A DNA stretch of 64,000 nucleotides, taken from contig CALDYU010000005.1 of assembly GCA_937944485.1 (NCBI GenBank), positions 248,001 to 312,000 of the forward strand, read 5' to 3'. Position numbers and translations under genes: made by a program. Positions 37,394 to 45,747 of the stretch are shown piece by piece. This DNA comes from an uncultured Flavobacteriaceae bacterium (GTDB lineage Bacteria > Bacteroidota > Bacteroidia > Flavobacteriales > Flavobacteriaceae). Every line of letters begins with the position of its first letter. Within the stretch, counting starts at the first letter, position 1. The notes below the pieces were generated by a model. It had not been told where the DNA came from, did no database searches, and saw nothing but the letters and a program-made list of their open reading frames with translations.

Positions 37394-38653
37394 ATGAAGT
37401 CTACTTTTTTTCTTAAGCATCCGAAGTCTGAAAAAGAAACTTTGATTTTGTTTTCATCATACTTCAAATTTGAGGAAAGGAAGTTTGTTTATTCTACAGG
37501 GGAAAAAATACTACCTATTCATTGGGATAGTAAAAATAGACAGCCATTTAGCAGAGGAAAAAGTAAATCGCCTAAAGCTACAGCCATACAATTACAACTG
37601 AACCGCTACAAAAAGGCATTTCAAGAAATCGAAACTAGGTGTCAAACATTTGATGAAGATTTCACTACTATAATTCTAAAAGATGCCTTTGATACAGAAT
37701 TCAAAAAAGCACCTTCAGGGAAAGGTATTTTTTTTAGGGCATTTGATGAGTTTGTTGATTTCAAGACAAAAGAGATGGTATGGTCAGAAAGTACTATAAA
37801 GAGGTATACTAATATCAAAAACATCCTTCGAAAGTTTGAACAAGCAAAGGAATATAAATTGACCTTTAATTCCATTACATCAAAATTTAGTGTTGAATTT
37901 TCAGACTATTGTGTAAATGAGTTAAACCACGCCCATAATACATATGCAAGAAATATTGGGTTATTTAAAACTTTTATGCATTGGGCTTTGAAAGAGAAAT
38001 ACACATATAAAGAGGATTATAAGCAAATCCGAATTGCCGAACGAATAGTAACCGACCAGATTGCTTTAAAAATGGCAGACATTGAGAATATTCTAAAATT
38101 GGAATTTGAAACAGAGCGTTTAGAAAAGGCAAGAGATATTTTTGTTTTCTCTTGTTTAACGGGGATGAGGTTTGGTGAATTAAAGTTGATTAATCGGGAA
38201 AATGTAATTGACCGACATGTTCATCTGAAAGAAGAAAAGGGAAAAAAGAAGCGTGTTAGAAATATTCCATTACACGACTTGGCCATGCACATGCTTAGAA
38301 AATATAATTATCAACTTCCTTTAATTGCTAATCAAAAGCAAAACGACTACATAAAAGAGATTTTCGAGCTTGCCGGATATACACAAATGACTGAAAAAAT
38401 AACCACCCGTGGGAATAAAGACATTCGAGAAAAAATTCCCTTCTATGATAGGGTTAGCACCCACACGGCCAGACGCACGTTCATTACCCTAATGAAAAAA
38501 CAGAGGCGTAGTGATAAGTTGATAGCTTCAATCACAGGGCACAAGGACATGAAAACCCTAAATAAATATTACCAAGTAGACGATGAGGAAAGGACTATGG
38601 CTGTAGATGAAACTTTTAAAATAGATTTTGCTCCACTAAAAAAGGTTGATTAA
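37394..38653 (+). CDS. tyrosine recombinase/integrase of element 1
   Basis: A 419-residue integrase. N-terminal arm-binding region (residues 1-100), SAM-like core-binding domain (about 105-215), catalytic domain (about 225-410). Catalytic residues are in place: Arg in CLTGMRFGELKLI, Lys in the EKGKKKRVRN turn, HxxR in THTARRTFITLM, His in TGHKDMKTLNKYY and the nucleophile Tyr in the same motif. It lies directly inside the left attachment remnant with arm-type repeats just upstream, so it should insert the element into tRNA-Ala. The next ATG overlaps closely (2 bp after the stop). Confidence 0.5.
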   Translation: MKSTFFLKHPKSEKETLILFSSYFKFEERKFVYSTGEKILPIHWDSKNRQPFSRGKSKSPKATAIQLQLNRYKKAFQEIETRCQTFDEDFTTIILKDAFDTEFKKAPSGKGIFFRAFDEFVDFKTKEMVWSESTIKRYTNIKNILRKFEQAKEYKLTFNSITSKFSVEFSDYCVNELNHAHNTYARNIGLFKTFMHWALKEKYTYKEDYKQIRIAERIVTDQIALKMADIENILKLEFETERLEKARDIFVFSCLTGMRFGELKLINRENVIDRHVHLKEEKGKKKRVRNIPLHDLAMHMLRKYNYQLPLIANQKQNDYIKEIFELAGYTQMTEKITTRGNKDIREKIPFYDRVSTHTARRTFITLMKKQRRSDKLIASITGHKDMKTLNKYYQVDDEERTMAVDETFKIDFAPLKKVD

Positions 38654-38654
38654 A

Positions 38655-39458
38655 ATGGTTGACAAAACAGACCTTGAAAAAGGATTTTTAAATTACGAGA
38701 ATATTCCAAAATCACCTATTTCAGATAAGGTACCCGCTTACATAAGTAGAGAACATCATTTTATCGATTTTTTTATAAAAGAAAACCTTCGAATAGAGTT
38801 ATATAGTAGGTTAAGCGGTGCTTTGATTGAAATAGACCTTCTAATGCATGAAATACTAACCTTCGTCAATGACGATGATAACACTAGGCAACTTGATAGA
38901 TACGAGCAATTGTATACTGATGCATTTAACTTTAAGGCTTTTCTAAAGGAAAAGATAACAAAAGAAAATATCATAATTAACTCAAATATTCAAAAAGAAA
39001 GGTATGCTTATAAGTCGGATTTAGATAGGGAACTTGGCAATTCGCAGCCTTACCTAAATAACGAACTCTCCACTAGAGCAAAAAAACTTCGAGGTAAGTT
39101 TGAAACAAATTTCATAAGAGGAAAGAGTGAAGGAGGTGACAACCCATTCAGAAAAAACTTATCAAATCCAGCAACCGGATTAAAGATTTGGCTCTATGAA
39201 GAAATTGGAGAAAGAACTCCTAAGTCAAAAAATGGACTAGTTGAAGAATTCAACGCAGATGTATATAATTGGTATTCCGCTATAAAGAATCGAAATGGAG
39301 TGGCCAGAACGGAAGAAAAGAAAACAATACCCAAGCACATTGAAGAATTGGAAACACATTTAGATTCACTTATTAAAGATAATGATGAGGTTGCAAAAAA
39401 AGCTTACAATAAACTGCTTGAATTAAGAAAGACATCATTCAAAGGACTATTTGATTAA
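38655..39458 (+). CDS. unknown element 1 protein
   Basis: A 267-residue protein, largely helical and charged, with no signal or membrane segment. The ATG at 38655 lies right after the integrase stop codon; an in-frame TTG nine bases upstream is less likely. The C-terminus SFKGLFD and the DNA just after it are part of an 89-bp sequence repeated at 42,786. No family recognised. Tight linkage to the integrase suggests a role in control or recombination. Confidence 0.5.
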   Translation: MVDKTDLEKGFLNYENIPKSPISDKVPAYISREHHFIDFFIKENLRIELYSRLSGALIEIDLLMHEILTFVNDDDNTRQLDRYEQLYTDAFNFKAFLKEKITKENIIINSNIQKERYAYKSDLDRELGNSQPYLNNELSTRAKKLRGKFETNFIRGKSEGGDNPFRKNLSNPATGLKIWLYEEIGERTPKSKNGLVEEFNADVYNWYSAIKNRNGVARTEEKKTIPKHIEELETHLDSLIKDNDEVAKKAYNKLLELRKTSFKGLFD

Positions 39459-39526
39459 AAGGAAGCCCCTTACGTAAGCCTTACCACCATTTAGATTATC
39501 AATACTTGCTAGTTTAGCCATTAAAT
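39438..39526 (+). repeat. 89-bp direct repeat, copy A (leader of HTH operon)
   Basis: This 89-bp stretch recurs with few differences at 42786-42874. It covers the last codons of the upstream gene, the palindrome CTTACGTAAG, and the -7-like TAGTTTAG (39510-39517) placed before the HTH gene. Both copies sit directly before a gene, so they look like a shared promoter/operator. Confidence 0.5.
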
Positions 39527-39543
39527 AATTCAAAATTTAGGCT

Positions 39544-39831
39544 ATGAGCAACCCTTTCGAAGATTTAAAGAACGAGTTAAAACAAGGTTTTTTAGAACTC
39601 AAATCTGAACTAAAAGAGGTAAAAAATACACTTCAAAAAGCCACCTCTAACAAGCATTATACTGTACAAGATATTTCTGCAGATACTGGTTTATGCGATC
39701 AGACTATTAGAAAGTTTTTCAAGAATGGCACTATAAAAGGCAAAAGACTTGGTCGAAAATATGTTGTAACCCAAGATGAGTTTGACAGGGTATGCTCAGA
39801 CGTAAAATCATTGAAGTATCAAAGATCATAG
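39544..39831 (+). CDS. excisionase-like helix-turn-helix protein
   Basis: A 95-residue protein. Residues 1-32 are a short coiled coil (LKNELKQGFLELKSELKEVK). Residues 37-85 form a MerR/excisionase-type winged helix with YTVQDISADTGLCDQTIRKF and IKGKRLGRKYVVTQDEFDR. Such proteins bend attachment sites or act as switch regulators. It is the first gene after copy A of the 89-bp repeat. Confidence 0.5.
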   Translation: MSNPFEDLKNELKQGFLELKSELKEVKNTLQKATSNKHYTVQDISADTGLCDQTIRKFFKNGTIKGKRLGRKYVVTQDEFDRVCSDVKSLKYQRS

Positions 39832-39857
39832 TTTCCATAATTTAAAAATTAATAGCA

Positions 39858-40463
39858 ATGCAAAAAAAGACATTCAAACCCATTTTACTTTTCACAGATA
39901 ACTCAATGATCATTAGAAAGACAAAGGAGGCACGGGAAAAAGCACCAATATTTCAAGAAATAATTGCCGCAGCCGAACAATTCCTTTCAAGGAAACTAAC
40001 GCCCGATGAAAAAAAATTAGTGCTAACAGGAAAAAGAGAGGCGGCAATTCGTTTACTCAAAGCTCAACTAAATATGCCTAATGCCTCAACGGATACAGTA
40101 TTAAATATTCATGGTGACAATGGAGCAAATTTGACTAAAGTAATTAACAGGTATTTCAATACATCAACATATGATGTCGATTTATATGATATAAAAGAGA
40201 ATGAGTTTGTATTATCAAAAAATGCAATTGTTCAAATAGGAAAGCTGGGTGAGTATTGGACTAAATCAGAATCGGGGAACGAAGCTTACAAGTTATCAAA
40301 AATCCTGTGCGAAACTTATAATAAGGCTATAGACAAGGGCTATTTAAGTATTCATTTTAGAAAAGAATTTTCAGATGCTACAGATAACCTTACCACTTAT
40401 GCCAACACTCCGAAAGGCAATGAGGGAGTAAAACCTGATTACAAAAAAATATCTCGAATATAA
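39858..40463 (+). CDS. unknown element 1 protein
   Basis: A 201-residue soluble protein, mixed alpha/beta, starting MQKKTFKPILLFTDNS. It has a helical basic region (SRKLTPDEKKLVLTGKREAA) and an acidic strand region (YDVDLYDIKENEFVLS). It lies between the HTH gene and the replication gene, in the same transcription unit, and is closed by a double hairpin terminator. No family recognised. Confidence 0.5.
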   Translation: MQKKTFKPILLFTDNSMIIRKTKEAREKAPIFQEIIAAAEQFLSRKLTPDEKKLVLTGKREAAIRLLKAQLNMPNASTDTVLNIHGDNGANLTKVINRYFNTSTYDVDLYDIKENEFVLSKNAIVQIGKLGEYWTKSESGNEAYKLSKILCETYNKAIDKGYLSIHFRKEFSDATDNLTTYANTPKGNEGVKPDYKKISRI

Positions 40464-40527
40464 AAGTCATTGTTTGCTTTAGCAATGACTTTCTGCAGGG
40501 AGGTGTGTCCGTTGGGCACACCTTTTT
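40463..40527 (+). terminator. double hairpin terminator before rep gene
   Basis: First stem AAAGTCATTG/CAATGACTTT, then a 9-bp stem GGTGTGTCC/GGGCACACC followed by TTTTT. It separates the HTH operon from the replication gene, which begins 18 bp later. Confidence 0.5.
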
Positions 40528-40545
40528 AAAAAGGTAAAATTAGTT

Positions 40546-41859
40546 GTGGTTGATCATCTTAAAGTGGTGATACTGGATTTAGATGAGGTTGCGCGCGTTT
40601 GGAGCAACCCCAAACTAATATTTTATAGCCACAATGAAACTTTAAACCATATGGATTGGGAAACCATCCGTACCAGAGATAAGAAATTTTATAAAGGCAT
40701 ACTCTTTTGCAAGTTCGACCACAAACTAGAGGTTTTATTTTCTCCTCACTACTACAGAAATGCGGATGTACACAATGCAGATGATTTCACAGCCCTAGAT
40801 TGCATTCAAACAATAAATAGTTTGATAGAAGTCTTTAAAATAGATGATGAAGAAAAGTGGCAAATTATCAACATGGAGTATGGCCTCAACTTTGTCATGC
40901 CTAACTATGGGAGGGATTTAGTAACCTTCACTGAATATTGGAAAAAAACACCTTTCTATAACGATACAGAGTTGGCATACTCTAAGAAATCCTATTCAGT
41001 GAAGCGCAATGGTACCGCCAACACTTTTAAGATAATTAAGATGTACTGTAAATCCTCTCAATTCCCAAATCATTGCGAACCGAATACCGTTCGAATAGAA
41101 ATAAAGTCTAAACAGTCAAGGTATATAAATTCAATTGGTATAAAACACATTGGCCATTTGTTAGAATTATCGATTTATCACAGAATGAAAGGAGAAATAC
41201 TGCAACTCTCGAAAGATTTATTGATTCTCGACCATAAAACGAAGTTCACGAACCTAGATATTCGACAGACAAGAAAACTAAAGGACTATTTAAATAGCCA
41301 TACCTGGTACTCGTCTCTTCAAAAAAATGCCAACGAATTTTATAAAAAGAAAATGAGATACTTCGATTTATTGAACAAAACAGGTAGAAATATTCATGTT
41401 GACTTACAGAGTTTAATAGCTGAAAAGATAGAAAATCTATGTACAGGAAAAATCGAAAAGGGTTTAAATTCAACAGCTTTACTTAGAACCGAAAAGGGTT
41501 TAAATTCAACTAATAATATAATTGGAATTTCAACCCTTTTGGCAATTCCTAGAAAGTACTGCATAATTACAAAGCGTAAACTTCATTCTAAAGATGTGGG
41601 TTCACCCTACGCAAGAACGTCAACCCTAAAGTGTTTGCAAAAGGAAAACCCTCAAGAGTTTGAGAAATTGAAAACCACGCTTATTCCTGAGAACAAAAAG
41701 AGAAAGCCAAAGTATGAACAATCTATTATTGCGTGGTTGGCTAAACAAATTCGAAATAGATATTATAATTCGAAACGAAAGAAAAAGAGGGAATCCCCAA
41801 AGTTGGGGAGTCAACCAACATCAAGACAAAGGAAACTATCTAAAGCATATGGTATGTAA
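40546..41859 (+). CDS. filamentous-phage gene II/CRI-like replication initiator
   Basis: A 437-residue protein starting at GTG. The central part (about residues 145-230) resembles the Phage_CRI/gene II family of rolling-circle initiators: IKMYCKSSQF, then NTVRIEIKSKQSRY and GIKHIGHLLELS. Upstream lies NMEYGLNFVMPNYGRD. A clear nicking Tyr cannot be assigned by eye. The C-terminus is very basic. Codons 303-315 and 322-332 hold iteron-like DNA repeats that give EKGLNST twice. The frame stays open for 38 sense codons after the TAA, noted as a finding. The initiator call is moderate. Confidence 0.5.
   Translation: MVDHLKVVILDLDEVARVWSNPKLIFYSHNETLNHMDWETIRTRDKKFYKGILFCKFDHKLEVLFSPHYYRNADVHNADDFTALDCIQTINSLIEVFKIDDEEKWQIINMEYGLNFVMPNYGRDLVTFTEYWKKTPFYNDTELAYSKKSYSVKRNGTANTFKIIKMYCKSSQFPNHCEPNTVRIEIKSKQSRYINSIGIKHIGHLLELSIYHRMKGEILQLSKDLLILDHKTKFTNLDIRQTRKLKDYLNSHTWYSSLQKNANEFYKKKMRYFDLLNKTGRNIHVDLQSLIAEKIENLCTGKIEKGLNSTALLRTEKGLNSTNNIIGISTLLAIPRKYCIITKRKLHSKDVGSPYARTSTLKCLQKENPQEFEKLKTTLIPENKKRKPKYEQSIIAWLAKQIRNRYYNSKRKKKRESPKLGSQPTSRQRKLSKAYGM
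41454..41540 (+). other. candidate replication origin: iterons and stem-loop inside rep
   Basis: Two 21-nt direct repeats containing AAAAGGGTTTAAATTC (41454-41474 and 41490-41510) and a third inverted copy, GAATTTCAACCCTTTT (41525-41540). Copies two and three can form a 16-bp stem with one mismatch around a 17-nt AT-rich loop holding TAATAATAT. Stem-loops with such loops and iterons mark rolling-circle origins, which often lie in the initiator gene. Confidence 0.5.
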
Positions 41860-41999
41860 AAACAGGAACATCTGGATTATTCTTTTGTTAAACGTGTTGA
41901 GAGGATTGCTAATGAAAAAAGGTACTGTAAATACTTTTTACAGTCATCGGAATACGTTGCGCACGGAGATTCATAAGCAAGTCGACCACATTTAAAAAA

Positions 42000-42027
42000 G
42001 TGTAACAAAATGTGTCACATTTTACAC
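42000..42027. promoter_or_regulatory. palindromic operator before small terminase gene
   Basis: AAAATGTG-T-CACATTTT, within a larger GTGTAA/TTACAC outer symmetry, lies 61 bp before the terminase-like ATG. Probably a repressor site controlling packaging genes. Confidence 0.5.
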
Positions 42028-42087
42028 TAAAAAAAACATATAATTGTGACAATTCAAGAATTAAACAACTTCTAAAACAGAAATATT

Positions 42088-42732
42088 ATGCTAATTAAAC
42101 CTAATGATTTTGCAATTGCCCTTGGAATAAAACCGTCTACCCTCAGACAACATATTGCAAGAGAAAAAGTATATAAATCAGGAAAGTTCATAGATACTGA
42201 TTTTCAATTGAATCGAGAATACATAATTGAGCAAACAAATGCGAAAGGTTTAGACTTAAGTCTTTTACCCGAAAGAAATAAAAATCATTCTCAAACGGTT
42301 TCGAATTATTCCCCTGAAATTAGACTGCCAGCCCCTGAGGGAATAAATGAAAGTCCTTTTAAACCAGAGGTTGATTCGATAACCATGCAAAAAAAGGCGG
42401 CTGATTTGGAAAAGGTGAAAAAAGATATACAACTAAAAGCCATTCAGCTGCAAAAAACACAAGGAAAACTTATCCCCATCGAGTTAATGGAGAAAATTTT
42501 AGTAATTAATATTCAAAGTTTGATTCGGGGAATGGAAGGTGCAAATGAAAACATTGCATCAATTTTTGTTGAGCGTCTTGGAGGTAATGGAAAAGATTTA
42601 GCCGACATGCATAAAATGATGAGGGTTGAACTGGACAAGACAATTAAAGACGTGAAAAAGAAATCAGCGGAGGACATAAAATTAGCTATTGAAGAATATA
42701 CAGATACCCGAAATAGAGGAGAACGAAAATAA
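42088..42732 (+). CDS. Nu1-like phage terminase small subunit
   Basis: A 214-residue protein. The N-terminal HTH (PNDFAIALGIKPSTLRQHIA) recognises DNA. A long helix follows (LEKVKKDIQLKAIQLQKTQG), then KLIPIELMEKILVINIQSLIRGMEGANENIAS, the layout of Nu1/terS proteins that bind packaging sites and dock onto the large terminase. No large terminase is present. In phage satellites a private small subunit redirects the helper's packaging motor, which is the inferred role. Similar HTH-plus-helix regulators remain an alternative. Confidence 0.5.
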   Translation: MLIKPNDFAIALGIKPSTLRQHIAREKVYKSGKFIDTDFQLNREYIIEQTNAKGLDLSLLPERNKNHSQTVSNYSPEIRLPAPEGINESPFKPEVDSITMQKKAADLEKVKKDIQLKAIQLQKTQGKLIPIELMEKILVINIQSLIRGMEGANENIASIFVERLGGNGKDLADMHKMMRVELDKTIKDVKKKSAEDIKLAIEEYTDTRNRGERK

Positions 42733-42785
42733 GTTGGAATTAAAGATTACTCTCTTACTCTAGAATGTGTAAAAAAACTCTACGC

Positions 42786-42874
42786 TTCAAAGAACTATTT
42801 GATTAAAAGGAAGCCCCTTACGTAAGCCTTACCCCTATTTTTATTATCATTCCTTGCTAGTTTAGCCGTTAAAT
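42786..42874 (+). repeat. 89-bp direct repeat, copy B (leader of tape-measure operon)
   Basis: The second copy of the 39438-39526 repeat, same length and few differences, including the CTTACGTAAG palindrome and TAGTTTAG box. It stands 55 bp before the tape-measure gene, in a 197-bp gap with no other gene. Confidence 0.5.
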
Positions 42875-42929
42875 TACCTCATTTGAGGATAAATTTTAAA
42901 AATTGAAGTTAAGAACTAAATAAAAAATT

Positions 42930-44891
42930 ATGGCTGCGTCAATTAAAATTCCAGCGCAATTTACAGCAATAGACAAGTTTAGTAATGTGGTTGGTAAAAT
43001 GGCAGCAGGCACTAAAAAATTTGCCACGACTGGAGTGGCTGCGGTAAAACGTTTTGATACTAGAGTTACTGCCACTTTCAATAAACTAGGTCGTATTTCA
43101 CAACTTGCCTTAGGTTTAGGCCTTGGTGGTCTTTTTATTGCTGCAGCTGACGGAGTGAAAACCTACGAAGATGACTTGGTGGGTGTTTCTAAAACAACTG
43201 GCTTGGTAGGTAAATCACTAGCCGATTTTAGTAATAATGTACTTCAAACTTCTAAAGATTTACGTGGAGTTTCTTCTTCTAAGTTACTCGAATTAGGGCA
43301 ATCAGCAGGGCAATTAGGAGTAAAAGGCAGTGATAATATTTTAAGGTTTGCCACAACAATGGCCAAACTTGAAAAAGCCTCTGATATTCATGGGGAAGAA
43401 GGCGCTGCTAAAATTGCGAGATTACTTACCATTACTGGCGAAGGTATTGGTGATATTGATCGTTTTGCTTCTGCTATAGTTGGTTTAGGGAATGACTATG
43501 CAGCGGTAGAATCTGAAATATTAGGAGTAGCAAGTGAAATATCCCGTTCAACCGCTGCATATGGACTACAGTCTAAAGGGATATTGGGTCTTTCGGCTGC
43601 AATGAAATCTTTAGATGTTCGACCAGAAGCAGCAGGAACTGCCGTTGGAAAAGTTTTTCGTGGGATTGAAATGGCAACCATTAAAGGTGGTAAATCTTTA
43701 AAGGCTTATTCTAATGTAATAGGATTAAGTTCCAAAGAGACTAAAGAACTTTTTGCGAATGATAGTCAAACCGCATTTATTAAATTAATAGGAGGCTTGA
43801 ATAGCATAAATAACAATGGTGGGAGTGTTGCTAAAACACTCGCAGATTTAGGTTTAAATGGAGAAACGGTATCAAAGGGAATTATACCATTAGCTACAAA
43901 TTTCAAATTGTTAAATAATGCAATTACTGATTCTAGTAATTTGTATAAAGCCAACGCTGCGGTTAATGATGAATTTAATTCGTCAACCAAAACTGTTAAT
44001 ACCGCCCTACAAGATATTAAAGACGAGTTTAACAATGTTTTTATTGCAACAGCTACAGCAGGCTCAGGTTTAGGAATGGTTCGCGATACCTTATTTTTTG
44101 TAGCCGATAATATGGAAAGTGTGGTTGCTGTAGGTGCTGGTTTATTAGCAACCTTTGGTTTAATGAAAGCGATTGTTTGGGGTGCCCAAATAGCCATGGT
44201 AGCCTATAATATTGCTTTAGGTATTCAAGGGGCGGTGAGTGGCGCAGCATCTATTGCAATAGGTCAAAATGCGATTGCTTTAGGGGCTTATCGCACAGCA
44301 ATGGCGATTGGCACTGCAGGTACTTGGTTGGCCACGGCTGCTACTACCGCTTTTGGTGTAGCTATCAATTTAGGTATTTGGCCAATAACCTTAATAGTAG
44401 CTGCCATTGCTGGATTAATCGCCCTATTCTATAATTGGGATTCTGTTACCGCATGGTTTGGTAAACAATGGGGTAGGTTCACTGCTTTCATAGGTGGTGC
44501 TTGGGATGCTGTAGTAGGGTGGTTTAAAGAATTTGATTTTATGGCATTCTTTAAAAATATAGGTCAGTCAATTTTAAAGTTCATGTTGACTCCAATGAAA
44601 ACCATGCTTGGTTTGTTGGCTCGTATACCAGGTAAAATAGGAAAATTTGCATCTTTCGGATTAGACAAAATTAATGATCTCACTGGTGAAAATGAGATTA
44701 ATGTAAACAATGCCATTCCGTTGAATAGTCCTGAATTGAACCAAGCAAAGAGTGATCATGCTACCAGGGAGGCAATGATAAAAGGCGGTTTAAATATTAA
44801 TCTGAGCGACCCGGGTAAAATGATTGAATCAATTTCTCCTATGGCAAATACCAACCTACCAATATTAACTGCAACACAAGGCCGTAGCTAA
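42930..44891 (+). CDS. lone phage tail tape-measure protein
   Basis: A 653-residue protein with the TP901-type tape-measure core (about residues 75-330: GVKTYEDDLVGVSKTTGLVG, LGQSAGQLGVKGSDNILRFA, MKSLDVRPEAAGTAVGKVFRG). Hydrophobic, Ala/Gly-rich segments follow (about residues 390-500), which in phages cross the host membrane during DNA entry. Residues 505-580 have Trp-rich helices. Tape measures set tail length. No tail tube, baseplate, chaperone or capsid gene is nearby, so it could only work with a helper phage's tail genes. Copy B of the 89-bp repeat lies upstream. Confidence 0.5.
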   Translation: MAASIKIPAQFTAIDKFSNVVGKMAAGTKKFATTGVAAVKRFDTRVTATFNKLGRISQLALGLGLGGLFIAAADGVKTYEDDLVGVSKTTGLVGKSLADFSNNVLQTSKDLRGVSSSKLLELGQSAGQLGVKGSDNILRFATTMAKLEKASDIHGEEGAAKIARLLTITGEGIGDIDRFASAIVGLGNDYAAVESEILGVASEISRSTAAYGLQSKGILGLSAAMKSLDVRPEAAGTAVGKVFRGIEMATIKGGKSLKAYSNVIGLSSKETKELFANDSQTAFIKLIGGLNSINNNGGSVAKTLADLGLNGETVSKGIIPLATNFKLLNNAITDSSNLYKANAAVNDEFNSSTKTVNTALQDIKDEFNNVFIATATAGSGLGMVRDTLFFVADNMESVVAVGAGLLATFGLMKAIVWGAQIAMVAYNIALGIQGAVSGAASIAIGQNAIALGAYRTAMAIGTAGTWLATAATTAFGVAINLGIWPITLIVAAIAGLIALFYNWDSVTAWFGKQWGRFTAFIGGAWDAVVGWFKEFDFMAFFKNIGQSILKFMLTPMKTMLGLLARIPGKIGKFASFGLDKINDLTGENEINVNNAIPLNSPELNQAKSDHATREAMIKGGLNINLSDPGKMIESISPMANTNLPILTATQGRS

Positions 44892-44899
44892 ATTTAAAT

Positions 44900-45157
44900 A
44901 TGGAAAAACCAACAAATAAAGAATTCGACAATTGCAAAGAATACATGATTATGAGGTATGGATGGGCTTACTGGAATCCTACTACCAAAAAACTGCATGA
45001 ATTTACAATAGACGGCACTTTTATAAAAACAGCGGACTGCCCTAGATGCCCTAGTCAACATAAACCTTATATTCAAGGTATAAAGGATTATAGGATATAC
45101 TTATTAGGACGTAACGGAAAACTACTGAAAAACCTTCCTTCAAATGAAGATATCTAA
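44900..45157 (+). CDS. small element 1 protein with Cys pair
   Basis: An 85-residue protein, starting 9 bp after the tape-measure stop, with ADCPRCPSQHKPY (CxxC and His), a possible zinc knuckle. It overlaps the next gene by 14 bp, a sign of co-translation. No family recognised. Confidence 0.5.
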   Translation: MEKPTNKEFDNCKEYMIMRYGWAYWNPTTKKLHEFTIDGTFIKTADCPRCPSQHKPYIQGIKDYRIYLLGRNGKLLKNLPSNEDI

Positions 45158-45524
45158 ATTAACCCCAGAAGTGAAAAAGTTTAGAAACCAACTGCGCTAT
45201 GAGATTGGCAGAAAAGAAGTTGAGGTCGAAGAAGATTATAGCGAACCACAGCCAAGACAATTAACTCCAAAAGAACTGCACGGCTACAGAAATGATTTTC
45301 GTGCTGCTCTTGGAAAACCTGCACTATCTTTTACAGAAAATTTACCACTCGAACCAAAACAATTAACTAATCAAGAATTACAGATTTACAGAAATGATTT
45401 TCGTGCTGCTCTTGGAAAAACTTCATTTTCAAATACTGAAGATTTAAATACCCGAAATTCCGTGTCTAACAATCAGCAAACAGAGGTTCAAAAATTTCGC
45501 AATCAATTGAGAGCTAGAATATAG
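45144..45524 (+). CDS. small repeat protein with four RN(D/Q)(F/L)R motifs
   Basis: A 126-residue basic protein with four copies of one short unit: KKFRNQLRYEIGRK, HGYRNDFRAALGKP, QIYRNDFRAALGKT and QKFRNQLRARI. The middle two follow near-identical lead-ins (QLTPKEL and QLTNQEL). The even spacing suggests a modular peptide or nucleic-acid binding protein, or a virion protein. No known family. It is the last gene of the tape-measure operon; the following 223-bp gap holds no convincing gene. Confidence 0.5.
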   Translation: MKISKLTPEVKKFRNQLRYEIGRKEVEVEEDYSEPQPRQLTPKELHGYRNDFRAALGKPALSFTENLPLEPKQLTNQELQIYRNDFRAALGKTSFSNTEDLNTRNSVSNNQQTEVQKFRNQLRARI

Positions 45525-45747
45525 GATTACCTTCTTATTATTATTTTGCTTTGTTCTTGTTAACAATGTAATCCCCACTATGGTCTGCAGGGAACAGTAC
45601 ATAGTAGAAAATACATTTATAAATGTATCTCAAATACCTAAGCCAATACGGTAGTTTTTTTGTTCCCAATGGATTTAAGTTTAGTTGTAAGATAAATATT
45701 ATTAATTCAAATTCCCAATTCGTATTATTGCACAAAGTTTTAACAAC

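Noticed and set aside
41714..41995. 93-residue plus-strand frame overlapping the end of rep
   Set aside because: It runs in another frame through the basic rep tail and then continues without domain features; the rep-frame extension reads more like protein.
39460..42880. The two 89-bp repeats as ends of an insertion sequence
   Set aside because: Same orientation, no transposase between them, no target duplications, and both lie directly in front of genes; a duplicated leader fits better.
43766..44197. 143-residue minus-strand frame inside the tape-measure gene
   Set aside because: Antisense shadow of an Ala/Gly-rich coding region; no start context or motifs.
45541..45735. 64-residue minus-strand frame between the repeat protein and the GHKL ATPase genes
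   Set aside because: Aromatic-rich text without signal, domain or operon partner; the gap is more likely the promoter region of the ATPase gene.
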